Part shown: in pieces, positions 36,049 to 44,038 of the stretch
How the letters are laid out: each line of letters opens with the position of its first letter
Position numbering within the stretch: position 1 is the first letter of the stretch
Assembly (NCBI RefSeq): GCF_036242395.1
Contig: NZ_CP108458.1
Location: 6,696,001 to 6,760,000 of the forward strand
Reading direction: 5' to 3'
Length of the DNA stretch: 64,000 nt
Source: Kitasatospora sp. NBC_01266
GTDB taxonomy: Bacteria > Actinomycetota > Actinomycetes > Streptomycetales > Streptomycetaceae
The notes under the pieces: model-generated
What the model saw: only the letters and a program-made list of their open reading frames with translations
Told to the model about the DNA's origin: nothing
The model's database searches: none
Program-made: the position numbers and the translations under genes

Positions 36049-36755
36049 CGGCCACGGCCGAGCTGCTCGGCTACTTGGACGGACGTCCGCTGCCGCGCAC
36101 CGAACTCGACCGCAGGCTGGCCGCGCTGCGCGATGGCCCGCGCGCCTCGGCGCTGCCCGCCCCCGGCAGCGGCGAGGACCGGCAGCTGACCCGCTGGGTC
36201 GCCCAGGTGCTGCTGACCGAGGAGTTGTGCCGGGCGGAGGCGGCGGCGCGCGAGCTGGACTGCGCGGCCGCTCCGCCGGTCCGCCTCGACCAGCGCGCGG
36301 CGGTCGAGTTGGGTTCGATCGCGGCCGCCGCGTTCGAGGGCAGCGCGGCCGTGCGCGCGGTCTTCGCCGAGGTCACCGCCGAGGTCGAGCCCAGCGCGGC
36401 CGAACTGGCCGCCTATCGGGCCGCCGCCGCGCCGGTGGCCGCCTTGACCTGGCAACTCACCGGCCCGGACGGCGACTTCGAGGCCGACCCGGCGACCCTG
36501 CCGACCGCCCTGGCCGCCGCCCTGCGTGCCGCGCCGCGCGGTGAGCCGGTGACCGTCGGCGGCTGGACGGCGGCGCTGACCGGCGAGCGAGCGCCGGTCG
36601 GATCGGCCGACCCCGCCGACCGGTTGCGTGCCTGCGCCCGGCGGATCGCCTTCGTCCGCTGGCTCGACCGGGCCCGGGCCGAGCGCCTCACCCTGGTGCC
36701 GGGCCTGGAGCACCCGGGTGATCCGGCGCAGCCGGACAACCACCACCGCCACTGA
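36045..36755 (+). CDS. Unknown protein coupled to the large alpha-mannosidase
   Basis: 236 aa; GTG overlaps the mannosidase stop (GTGA), implying coupled expression. Ala/Arg/Leu-rich and helical, with no membrane segment or signal. The central part reads VRLDQRAAVELGSIAAAAFEGSAAVRAVFAEVTAEVEPSAAEL. A similar small helical protein downstream of such mannosidases in Streptomyces has been annotated as acyltransferase-related, but no acyltransferase motif is visible here. The role may be folding or regulation of the mannosidase. Confidence 0.75.
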   Translation: MTATAELLGYLDGRPLPRTELDRRLAALRDGPRASALPAPGSGEDRQLTRWVAQVLLTEELCRAEAAARELDCAAAPPVRLDQRAAVELGSIAAAAFEGSAAVRAVFAEVTAEVEPSAAELAAYRAAAAPVAALTWQLTGPDGDFEADPATLPTALAAALRAAPRGEPVTVGGWTAALTGERAPVGSADPADRLRACARRIAFVRWLDRARAERLTLVPGLEHPGDPAQPDNHHRH

Positions 36756-36800
36756 GTGGTCCCCAGCGCCGCGAGATTGGCCGGAAACCGCCCCAACCGT

Positions 36801-36829
36801 CCCGGGCCTCAACCTTGTTGGGGTCCGGG
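36801..36829 (+). terminator. Hairpin terminator of the large mannosidase operon
   Basis: A 13-pair stem (two G:U pairs) with a CTT loop, CCCGGGCCTCAAC paired with GTTGGGGTCCGGG, starts 46 bases after the preceding stop. Confidence 0.75.
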
Positions 36830-36910
36830 AAGGCGCCCATCCTGAAGTCGCTTGGCAGGGTCAGAGCAATCCCCGCCGCAGTCCCGTCAACGCGTCAGGA
36901 GTCCCCCCAC

Positions 36911-37555
36911 ATGAGAACCGCATCCGTGCTCTCGCGCGCCTCGATCGCGCTCGCCGGCGGCCTGGTCGCCGTCGGCCTGTTCGCCCCGCTCGCCGCCGCC
37001 GCCGCCGACAACCCGGTCACCTTCGCCTGTCAGGCGACGCCGCCGATCGGCGGTGCGCAGACCTTCAACCTGGGCGCCGGGGTCAACGCCACGGCACCCG
37101 CCAGCGTGGCGGCCGGCAGCCAGTTCACCGTCACCCTGGCGCCGGACGCGCTCACCGTGCCCACCACGGTGAGCGGTTACGGCATCCAGTCGATCAGCGA
37201 CATCCAACTGACCGTCCCGGTGCCGACGAACTCCACCCTGGTCGGCGAGTCGCTCTCCGGCGGCTCCGGGATCGACCCGAGCACTGCGAGCGTCGCCGTC
37301 AACGGCAACGACCTGGTGGTGACCGTCACCGACTCGGTGGCCGGCGGCAGAACCTTCACGCTGCCCGCGCTCACCCTGACCCTGACGGCGGGCGCCTCCG
37401 GCAGCACCATCCAGACCTCGGTGGCCGGCACCGGGTACGGCGACCCCGGCCTGACCTTCAACGCCACCGTCCCGGTCGCGTTCTTCACCGTCAACGTGCC
37501 CACCAGCTGCTACCCGGCCACGGCGCAGGCACTCAGCAGCACAACGGTGGACTGA
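36911..37555 (+). CDS. Secreted beta-rich protein of unknown function
   Basis: 214 aa from ATG at 36911 (AGGAG upstream). A Sec signal peptide (ASIALAGGLVAVGLFAPLAAAAA) precedes a mature domain rich in Thr, Val and Gly with alternating strands. Two Cys (FACQATPP near the N-terminus, TSCYPATA near the C-terminus) probably form a disulfide. It resembles Ig-like secreted proteins of actinomycetes, but I do not recognise a named family. Confidence 0.82.
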   Translation: MRTASVLSRASIALAGGLVAVGLFAPLAAAAADNPVTFACQATPPIGGAQTFNLGAGVNATAPASVAAGSQFTVTLAPDALTVPTTVSGYGIQSISDIQLTVPVPTNSTLVGESLSGGSGIDPSTASVAVNGNDLVVTVTDSVAGGRTFTLPALTLTLTAGASGSTIQTSVAGTGYGDPGLTFNATVPVAFFTVNVPTSCYPATAQALSSTTVD

Positions 37556-37656
37556 CCAGCGGCGGTTGAGTACGGCTACTCAGGCCCCTGGCCGCGCGGT
37601 CCGGCAGGATGGTGCACGCCAACCGCCGCTCCCACCAGGCCAGAAGGATCCGTGCC

Positions 37657-38316
37657 ATGCTCAGCCGCCTCGCCACCACCCTGGTCCCGCTCTTCGGCGA
37701 GCTGACCATCAGCTCGGACAGCGACGCCGAACCCGCTCCCGGCAGCATCATCGCCGCCAACCACACCTCGCTCGCCGACCCGGCGATCGTGCTGGCCGCG
37801 CTGCACCGCCTCGGCGCCCGCCCGGTGGTGCTGGCCACCGCCGGCCTCTGGCGAGTACCCGGCCTCGGCCGCGCCCTCACCCGCGAGGGGCACATCCCCG
37901 TCCACCGCGGCACCGAGCGCGCGGCCCAGTCGCTGGAAGGCGCCGCCGCCGCACTGGCCGACGGCCGCTGCGTGCTGATCTACGGCGAGGGCGGCCTGCC
38001 CCGCCGCCGCGACCCCGGGGAGCAGGCCCCCGGCACCTTCCGCAGCGGCCTGGCCCGGCTCGCCCTGGCCACCGGCGCCCCCGTGGTCCCGCTCGGGCAG
38101 GCGGGCGCCCGCCGGCTCAGCTCCGGCAGCGCCGCCAAGCAGCTCGCCGGCGTGCTCACCGCCCCGCTGCGCCGCCCCGGCTACCACGTCCACCTGGGCG
38201 CACCCGTGCCGGTCGCGGGCGGCGTCGCCGAGAGCGGGGAGGCGCTGCGCGAGGCGGTGACGCGGGCCTGGCGGGAGGCGGCGGAGCGGGTGGTGGTCGG
38301 GGCGCGACGCGGTTAA
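37657..38316 (+). CDS. 1-acyl-glycerol-3-phosphate acyltransferase (PlsC-like)
   Basis: 219 aa from ATG at 37657, with AGAAGGA upstream. Catalytic motif NHTSLAD (His36, Asp41; HX4D) and substrate motif YGEGGLPR correspond to PlsC motifs I and III. The enzyme transfers an acyl chain to lysophosphatidate or a related lipid at the membrane. The TAA stop (38314-38316) is the presumed target-site copy of the adjacent MITE-like element, so the C-terminus may have been altered by its insertion. Confidence 0.9.
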   Translation: MLSRLATTLVPLFGELTISSDSDAEPAPGSIIAANHTSLADPAIVLAALHRLGARPVVLATAGLWRVPGLGRALTREGHIPVHRGTERAAQSLEGAAAALADGRCVLIYGEGGLPRRRDPGEQAPGTFRSGLARLALATGAPVVPLGQAGARRLSSGSAAKQLAGVLTAPLRRPGYHVHLGAPVPVAGGVAESGEALREAVTRAWREAAERVVVGARRG

Positions 38317-38490
38317 GACCGACCGGCAAATGGTGGGCGGCGTCTCGACGACCGGACTCTCTCCCCGTGGGGGTACCGCCCGGCCGAAGGCTGGGGGACT
38401 TCGGCCGGGAGGTACCCCCATCGTCGGCACCGCCCAGACTCGGCCCGGACGCCGCTCCTTCCTCCACCCACCATTTGCCGGTCGGTCTAA
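38314..38490. mobile_element. 171-bp MITE-like element with TAA target duplication
   Basis: Inverted terminal repeats of 21-22 bp, perfect over GACCGACCGGCAAATGG and the following bases, lie at 38316-38337 and 38467-38488. The element (38317-38487) is flanked by TAA at 38314-38316 and 38488-38490. Inside is a nested hairpin: GGGGGTACC-CCCGGCCGAA (38369-38388) pairs with 38400-38419 with one mismatch, and CGACGA/TCGTCG pair outside it. There is no coding capacity, so a transposase would have to act in trans. Confidence 0.85.
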
Positions 38491-38531
38491 TTGGGTGGTG
38501 GGCGATGGGCGCGTGCCGCATGATCGGGCGC

Positions 38532-39866
38532 ATGTTTGAAAAGGCCCAGGAATTGCTCGAGTCCGGAGACGTCCCCGCCGCGGTGCGTGAACTCAGGTCC
38601 GTCGCGGGCGAGGTGACATCGGTGCAGGCGGCCCCGGTGGTCGAGCGGCTGTCCCGCGCGGTCGGCTTCGAGGACCTGGCCGAGGCGGCCCGGGTGCTGG
38701 CCGGGCTCCCGCAGCGGGCCTCGGCACCCGAGCGCGCACAGGCGCACTACGACTTCGGCTACGCCTGCGTCGAGCGCGGTCTCTCCTTCCTCGCCGTGCC
38801 CGCCCTCAGCGAGGCCCTGCCGCTGGCGACCGCCGAGCCGAAGCGCGGCCTGTTCGGCCGGTCCCGTGTCGAGGGGCCGGAAGCCCGCGTCGTGCTGGCC
38901 GAGTTGGCGGTCGCGTTGGAGAGCGAGGAGCGGCACGGCGAGGCGGTCGAACTGCTGGAGCGGCACGACGCGTTCCTGGCGGACTGGTCGGTGCGCTACC
39001 TGCTGGTCCGCAACGCCCTGACCGCCGGGGACGTGGACCGCGCCGCCCGCCAGTTCGCCCTGCTGCCCGCACCGGACGAGGAGCAGTGGCAGTCGGCCGC
39101 GGACCAGCTCCGCCGCGCGCTCGGCCGGGCCGAGGCCGCCCGGGAAGTCGGCCCGCTCGACTTCCAGAACCTGCGGGCCTGGCATTTCGTGCTGACCGGC
39201 GGCCTGCTCGGCACGCTCTCGCCGCACGGCTTCGCGGCCGGGATGACGGGGCGCTACGCGTACCTGGTCGACGGCTACGAGCAGTGCCGGGCCGGACTCG
39301 AGCGGCTGTCGCTGATCCTGGGGGCGACCGGTCGCGAGCCCCGGGCGGTCTCGCTGCTGCCGGACCGCTCCAGCCGGATCCTGGGCCTCGCCGCCGCGCG
39401 ACTGCTCGGCCTGCCCGCTCAGCCGTACCGGCCCGGCACCCCGGACACGGTCGTCGTGGCGTACGACCTGACCGAGGTGGACGAGCAACTTCTCGCGCAG
39501 CTCCACCAGCGGGCACCCGGCGAAGTGCTGTACGAGCACGCGACGTGCTGGACGGCGCCCGCGCCGGTCTCGGCGGACGTCAGCACGCTGCTGGCGCAGC
39601 TGGTGGTCAAGCCCTGGGATGAGCGGCCCCGCTTCACCAAGGACGGCGCGGCCGACCCGCTGCCGGCCGACGAGCGGGCCGCCGAGGAGCTCGCGGCGCT
39701 GATCTGCGCCGCCGAACCGTTCGCGGACGAGGGCGACGGCGAGACCCCGGCGGACCCGAACGAGGTCCTGGCGGCCTTCGCCGCAGCGGTGCGGGACCGC
39801 TGGTTGGACGGGCCGCGGGACCCCTCCCGGTTCCCCGGGCCGGTCCGCAGCTCCCGGTTCCGCTGA
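38532..39866 (+). CDS. TPR-like helical-repeat protein of unknown function
   Basis: 444 aa from ATG at 38532 (MFEKAQELLESGDVPAAVRELRSVAG). A clear ribosome site is missing; a start a few codons upstream (38523 or earlier) is possible because the MITE-like element lies 42 bases before it and may have changed the leader. The N-terminal half has repeated helix pairs of TPR character (AQAHYDFGYACVERG..., GEAVELLERHDAFLADWSVRYLLVR). The C-terminal half is not recognised. Function unknown. Confidence 0.78.
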   Translation: MFEKAQELLESGDVPAAVRELRSVAGEVTSVQAAPVVERLSRAVGFEDLAEAARVLAGLPQRASAPERAQAHYDFGYACVERGLSFLAVPALSEALPLATAEPKRGLFGRSRVEGPEARVVLAELAVALESEERHGEAVELLERHDAFLADWSVRYLLVRNALTAGDVDRAARQFALLPAPDEEQWQSAADQLRRALGRAEAAREVGPLDFQNLRAWHFVLTGGLLGTLSPHGFAAGMTGRYAYLVDGYEQCRAGLERLSLILGATGREPRAVSLLPDRSSRILGLAAARLLGLPAQPYRPGTPDTVVVAYDLTEVDEQLLAQLHQRAPGEVLYEHATCWTAPAPVSADVSTLLAQLVVKPWDERPRFTKDGAADPLPADERAAEELAALICAAEPFADEGDGETPADPNEVLAAFAAAVRDRWLDGPRDPSRFPGPVRSSRFR

Positions 39867-39872
39867 CACCGC

Positions 39873-41426
39873 TCAGCGTCCGCGCAACCCCAGGGCGGTG
39901 AGCAACTCCGTGGCGTCGACCGGCGGGTGGTCCGCGCGCCAGGCGATGTGCCCGTCCGGGCGGACCAGGACCGCGCCGTCGGCCGGCAGGCCGAACAGCT
40001 CGGTCCAGTCGCCGTCGTCCGCCGCGTGGCGGGTGTCGGTGTTGAGCGGGCGCAGCGCCACCGGGATGCCCGCCGCCGCGGCGGCGTCCACCTGGCGCTG
40101 CCAGGCGGGGGCCGCCGTCGGCGTGAGCAGGGTGAACTCGGGGCCGACCAGGTCCAGCGTGGAGGAGGTCCCGGGCGGGCCGATCAGCCGCAGGTGCGGG
40201 GCGCGGGTGCCGGGGGCGCTGCCCGGCCGGTAGCCCGAGGGGTCCAGCGGCGGGCCAGCGGGGGAGCGGTAGGTCGCGGTGAGGAGCAGTTCGTCGTCGA
40301 TCCGGTAGCCGGAACGGGCGGCGCGGGCCCGGGCGTTGTCGACCGAGAGGTCGATGACCTGGCGCGCGACCGGGCGGCGCTCGGCCTGGTAGCTGTCGAG
40401 CAGGGCGTCGGTGGCCCGTCCGCCGATCACGGCGGCGAGCTTCCAGGCGAGGTTGTCCGCATCGCCGATCCCGGTGTTCATCCCGTGCCCGCCGGTCGGC
40501 GGGATCACATGGGCCGCGTCGCCCGCCAGCAGCACGCGGGATTCCCGGTAGGAGTCCGCGAGTTGGGCATCCATCCGCCAGGTCATGGTGTCCCGGACGG
40601 TCACCTCCAGGTCCGGCAGGCCGGCGGCCTCCCGAACCAGGGCGGCCAGCTGCTGATGGTCAGTCAACTCGCTTGCCTCATCGTCCTGATCGGGATCGAA
40701 CGGGTGCTGGTAGATCCAGTGCCGGTCGTTGTCCACGGCCAGGAAGCCGCCGCGCCCCGGCTCGGTGAGGAAGTACGAGGCGCTGGCCCGGTCGGCCACC
40801 ACCTCGCCCAGCGGTGCCTCGAAGCGGATGCTGAGGAAGTGCTGCAGGCCCCTCGGGCCCTGCAGCGCGATGCCCGCACCGGCGCGGACCGTGCTCGCGG
40901 CCCCGTCGCAGCCGACCAGCCAGTGCGCCCGCACCGTCTGCCGGTCACCGGTGGCCCGGTCCTCCAGCACCGCGTCCACACCGTCGCCGTCCTGGCTGAA
41001 GGAGAGCAGTCGGGTGCCGAACCTGATGGCGTCGGGGGCCAGTTCGCGGGCCCGGCCGAGCAGCACGGCCTCCAGGGCGTCCTGCGAGCAGATCAGCCCC
41101 GGCGACGGCGTGTGCTCCTCGCCGTCCGGCGCCCGGTGGGCGACGCCGGTACGCACGAAGTCCGGGTCGACCAGGTTGCGGCCGCGGTAGAAGAAGACCT
41201 GGGAGGCCGGCAACCCGGCTGCCCGGATGGCCTCTTCGAGCCCGCAGCGGCGGAAGATCTCCATCGAGCGGGCCGAGACGCCGCGGGCCTTCGGGTGGTG
41301 GGAGGTGCCCGGGTGCGCCTCGACGAGCAGGTGCGCCACCCCGTGGCGCGACAGCAGCAGCGACAGGGTCAGCCCGACCGGGCCGCCGCCGACGATCAGC
41401 ACGGGCGTTGGTGCCGGGTGGCGCAT
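39873..41426 (-). CDS. FAD-dependent aromatic monooxygenase
   Basis: 517 aa. The dinucleotide-binding motif VLIVGGGPVGLTLSLLLSRHG lies at the N-terminus. The second FAD motif LLAGDAAHVIPPTGGHGMNTGIGDADNLAWKL is near the middle. The C-terminal thioredoxin-like domain typical of phenol-hydroxylase/PHBH-class enzymes is suggested by length. It hydroxylates an aromatic or polyketide substrate using NAD(P)H. It is divergent from a CGNR zinc-finger regulator with an 11-bp-arm palindrome between them, so it is probably the regulated target. Confidence 0.92.
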   Translation of the reverse strand: MRHPAPTPVLIVGGGPVGLTLSLLLSRHGVAHLLVEAHPGTSHHPKARGVSARSMEIFRRCGLEEAIRAAGLPASQVFFYRGRNLVDPDFVRTGVAHRAPDGEEHTPSPGLICSQDALEAVLLGRARELAPDAIRFGTRLLSFSQDGDGVDAVLEDRATGDRQTVRAHWLVGCDGAASTVRAGAGIALQGPRGLQHFLSIRFEAPLGEVVADRASASYFLTEPGRGGFLAVDNDRHWIYQHPFDPDQDDEASELTDHQQLAALVREAAGLPDLEVTVRDTMTWRMDAQLADSYRESRVLLAGDAAHVIPPTGGHGMNTGIGDADNLAWKLAAVIGGRATDALLDSYQAERRPVARQVIDLSVDNARARAARSGYRIDDELLLTATYRSPAGPPLDPSGYRPGSAPGTRAPHLRLIGPPGTSSTLDLVGPEFTLLTPTAAPAWQRQVDAAAAAGIPVALRPLNTDTRHAADDGDWTELFGLPADGAVLVRPDGHIAWRADHPPVDATELLTALGLRGR

Positions 41427-41467
41427 GGCTCTCCAGGGGGTCGGCGGGAGTGGCGTGAGCGAGCGTC

Positions 41468-41497
41468 GTAACGTCTAAGACTCGAATTAGACGTTAC
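41468..41497. promoter_or_regulatory. 11-bp-arm palindrome between monooxygenase and CGNR genes
   Basis: GTAACGTCTAA (41468-41478) and TTAGACGTTAC (41487-41497) are exact reverse complements separated by 8 bases. It lies 42 bases before the monooxygenase ATG and 54 before the regulator ATG. This is the probable operator of the CGNR protein. Confidence 0.75.
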
Positions 41498-41550
41498 CAT
41501 GGGGGTCGGCCCGGACCGGGGTCGTTTTCCGAGCAGAGGGGCCCGCAGTC

Positions 41551-42129
41551 ATGGCCGAGGACTTCGGCGGGGGCAACCCGCGTGGCCTCCACTTCATCGC
41601 CGAACTCGCGAACACCGTCCAGGACGACCCCGAGGCGAGCGCCGCCGACCTGCGGGCCGTCCTGGAGCACCACGGCGGCCCGCCGTTCGAGCTGACCGAG
41701 GCCGACGCCCGGGAGCTGCGCGAGGCGACCGCCCCGCTGATCCGGATCCTGAGCACGACCGAGGAGGACCGGGCCGCCGAAGCGATCAACAGCCTGCTCG
41801 ACCGCTACCCCCCGCGGCCCCGCCTGGTCCAACTGCCCGGCCGCCCCTGGTCCCTGCACACCCGGGCGCCGCGAGACGCCGGCCTCACCCACTGGCTGCT
41901 CTCCACCGCCGCCCTCGCCCTCGCCCTGTGGCTCAGCGAACGCGAGTCCTGCGCCTGGGGCCGGTGCGCGGCGCCCGGCTGCCGCCGCTTCTTCATCGAC
42001 GCCGGCCGCCGCACGCCGCAGCGCTACTGCGGCCCCCGCTGCGCGACCCGGGTGCGGGTGGCGCAGCACCGGGCGCAGCGGGCCGGTGCACCGTCAGGCA
42101 GTGCGGACGAGCAGGCTCCGCAGGTGTGA
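41551..42129 (+). CDS. CGNR zinc-finger regulator
   Basis: 192 aa. The N-terminal ABATE-like (stress-induced) domain starts FIAELANTVQDDPE. The C-terminal zinc finger CAAPGCRRFFIDAGRRTPQRYCGPRCATRVRVAQHR has four Cys and a basic helix. The usual CGNR tetrad reads CATR, a tolerated variant. Such proteins are transcriptional regulators usually encoded next to their target. The target here should be the divergent FAD monooxygenase gene. Confidence 0.9.
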   Translation: MAEDFGGGNPRGLHFIAELANTVQDDPEASAADLRAVLEHHGGPPFELTEADARELREATAPLIRILSTTEEDRAAEAINSLLDRYPPRPRLVQLPGRPWSLHTRAPRDAGLTHWLLSTAALALALWLSERESCAWGRCAAPGCRRFFIDAGRRTPQRYCGPRCATRVRVAQHRAQRAGAPSGSADEQAPQV

Positions 42130-42524
42130 CCTTGGCCTCGTCGCACGGGACGGGCCCGGTGCGCCCGCTCAGCCCGAAACGGTCGGCCAGGCTGCGCCTG
42201 TTACACAGCCGCGCGCCGGCCGTTACCTGCCCGACGGCGGAGCGTGCGGCGGGACTCCTAGCCTTGGCTCCGGCAACTCGCGGCCGTGCGGGCCGAAGTG
42301 GCGAGCCCGGAAGGACTCCCCAGGTCAGCTCGGGCGCCGACGGTCACGGCGGCGGCGGCATCGTCGCCCGCGCGGACCCGGGCGCCGCGCGGCCCGCCGG
42401 GGCCGAGCGGTCCGGTGGGTACCGCCCCCGGCCCGTCTCGACGAGGTCGGCCGGTGTTGCAGACTGGCCTCTCCCCGTTCGGCGCGCCGCGCCCAGCACC
42501 ACGTCAGAAAGGCACCCTCCCACC
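42130..42524. other. 395-bp stretch without a supported gene
   Basis: Open frames on both strands here encode only Arg/Pro/Gly-rich low-complexity sequence and overlap each other. No tRNA, repeat or clear hairpin was found. It should hold the promoter of the lipoprotein/two-component operon that starts at 42525. Confidence 0.5.
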
Positions 42525-43304
42525 GTGAGGATCCGGTTCATCCGCACCGCCCGGGGGCGGAGCGCGCTCCTGGCGGCCCTGGTGGGGCTGGCGGTCACCG
42601 GCTGCGCCGACGCGGGAGGGCTGCACGACGCCGGGCAGTCCCAGGCCGTCGCCGCGCACCCGAGCCCGCAGCCGCTCTGGCCGGGCACCGTGGGAACCCC
42701 GGCCGCCGCCTCGCAGGCGCCCAACTCGATGAGCCCGCCGGTCGCGGTGCCGGGGCTGAGCGTGCCGGGCGACGACCTGCGGACCGTCGACGCCCGGACC
42801 GTCCTGGAGCGCGACCCTTCGCTGCCCGTGATCGAGCGGACCGCGCTGACCGGCTGCCCAGGCTGCCTGGTCGAGCCCGCCCAGTACCGCGACCTGACCG
42901 GCGACGGCCGGGTCGAGCTGATCACGGCACTGGTCAGCCCGCTGCACTTCGCCTACCTGAACGTCTACGCCGACCAGGGCGGCCGCGTGCTGCCGATCCT
43001 GGACGTCCCGGTGGTGATCGGCTTCTCCGCCGAGACCATCGGCACCGAGCTCGTCGTGCACGAGCCGTACGGCACGCTGGGCGAGAGCAGCAGCACCTAC
43101 CGCTGGTCCGCGCCGCGGCTGGTCCTGGTCGACCGGGTGATCACGCCGACCGTGGCCGGAGCCGACCCCTGCCTGCCGGGGCCCGGCCCCATCCACTGCC
43201 TGCCGGTGCCCGGCTCGGTGCCCGCGGCCGGATCGAGTGCCGGCCCGCCGCTTCCCGACGGTGGCCGGTCCACCGCGTCCCCCACTGCTGCGAGGCCGTC
43301 ATGA
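42525..43304 (+). CDS. Lipoprotein of a CseA-like position
   Basis: 259 aa from GTG at 42525, with AGAAAGG upstream. The lipobox LAVTGC follows a basic N-terminus, so it is anchored outside the membrane. The mature domain has an FG-GAP-like segment YRDLTGDGRVELITALVSPLHFAYLNVYADQGG. Its stop overlaps the next start (ATGA). In S. coelicolor, CseA is a lipoprotein that damps the sigma-E envelope-stress response and is encoded directly before cseB and cseC. Gene order is the same here, but no sigE is seen upstream. Confidence 0.85.
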   Translation: MRIRFIRTARGRSALLAALVGLAVTGCADAGGLHDAGQSQAVAAHPSPQPLWPGTVGTPAAASQAPNSMSPPVAVPGLSVPGDDLRTVDARTVLERDPSLPVIERTALTGCPGCLVEPAQYRDLTGDGRVELITALVSPLHFAYLNVYADQGGRVLPILDVPVVIGFSAETIGTELVVHEPYGTLGESSSTYRWSAPRLVLVDRVITPTVAGADPCLPGPGPIHCLPVPGSVPAAGSSAGPPLPDGGRSTASPTAARPS

Positions 43305-44038
43305 GTACCCCCCGAGCCGCCGTTCCCCGGATCCTGCTGGTCGAGGACGACGAGGTGATCCGCGAGGCGACCCGGATGGCGCTGGAGCGCTACGGCTTCC
43401 CCGTCGACACGGCCGCCGACGGCCTGGAGGGCCTGGAGCGCTTCCGGGCCCAGCGGCCGGACCTGCTGCTGCTCGACGTGATGCTGCCGCTGCTGGACGG
43501 GGTCGGACTCTGCCGCCGGATCCGCGAGGAGAGCCAGCTGCCGATCCTGATGATGTCGGCCCGCACCGAGCCGATCGACGTCGTCTCGGGCCTGGAGGCG
43601 GGGGCCGACGACTACATCGTCAAGCCCTTCGAGATCGCCGTCCTGGTGGCCCGGATCCGCACCGTGCTGCGCCGCACCGGCCTGGGCACGGCCCAGGATC
43701 GGCCGCAGGAGGCGGCGCCCGAGGCCGCCGGGCCGACGCCGAGCGCCGCGGTCCGGGTGATCGACGATCTCCAGGTGGACACCGAGGCGATGGAGGTGCG
43801 GATCGGCGGGCAGCAGGTGCCGCTCACCCCGACCGAGCTGCGGCTGCTGCTGGAGTTCACCGCGGCCCCCGGTGTGGTGCTGGAGCGGCAGACCCTGCTC
43901 GAACGCGTCTGGGACTACTCCTGGGGCGCCGACACCCGGGTGGTGGACGTCCATGTGCAGCGCCTGCGGGCCAAGATCGGCGCGGGGCGGATCGAGACCA
44001 TCCGCGGGTTCGGCTACAAGCTGAAGCGGGACAAGTGA
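43301..44038 (+). CDS. OmpR-type response regulator, CseB-like
   Basis: 245 aa. Receiver domain with acidic pocket VEDDEVIREATRMALER, phosphoacceptor Asp59 (LLLLDVMLP) and Lys108 (DDYIVKPFE). A linker of about 30 residues precedes a winged-helix domain (LTPTELRLLLEFTAAPGVVLERQTLLERVWDY, then DTRVVDVHVQRLRAKIG). The EDDxVIREAT pattern is like that of CseB. It overlaps both neighbouring genes. Confidence 0.95.
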   Translation: MSTPRAAVPRILLVEDDEVIREATRMALERYGFPVDTAADGLEGLERFRAQRPDLLLLDVMLPLLDGVGLCRRIREESQLPILMMSARTEPIDVVSGLEAGADDYIVKPFEIAVLVARIRTVLRRTGLGTAQDRPQEAAPEAAGPTPSAAVRVIDDLQVDTEAMEVRIGGQQVPLTPTELRLLLEFTAAPGVVLERQTLLERVWDYSWGADTRVVDVHVQRLRAKIGAGRIETIRGFGYKLKRDK

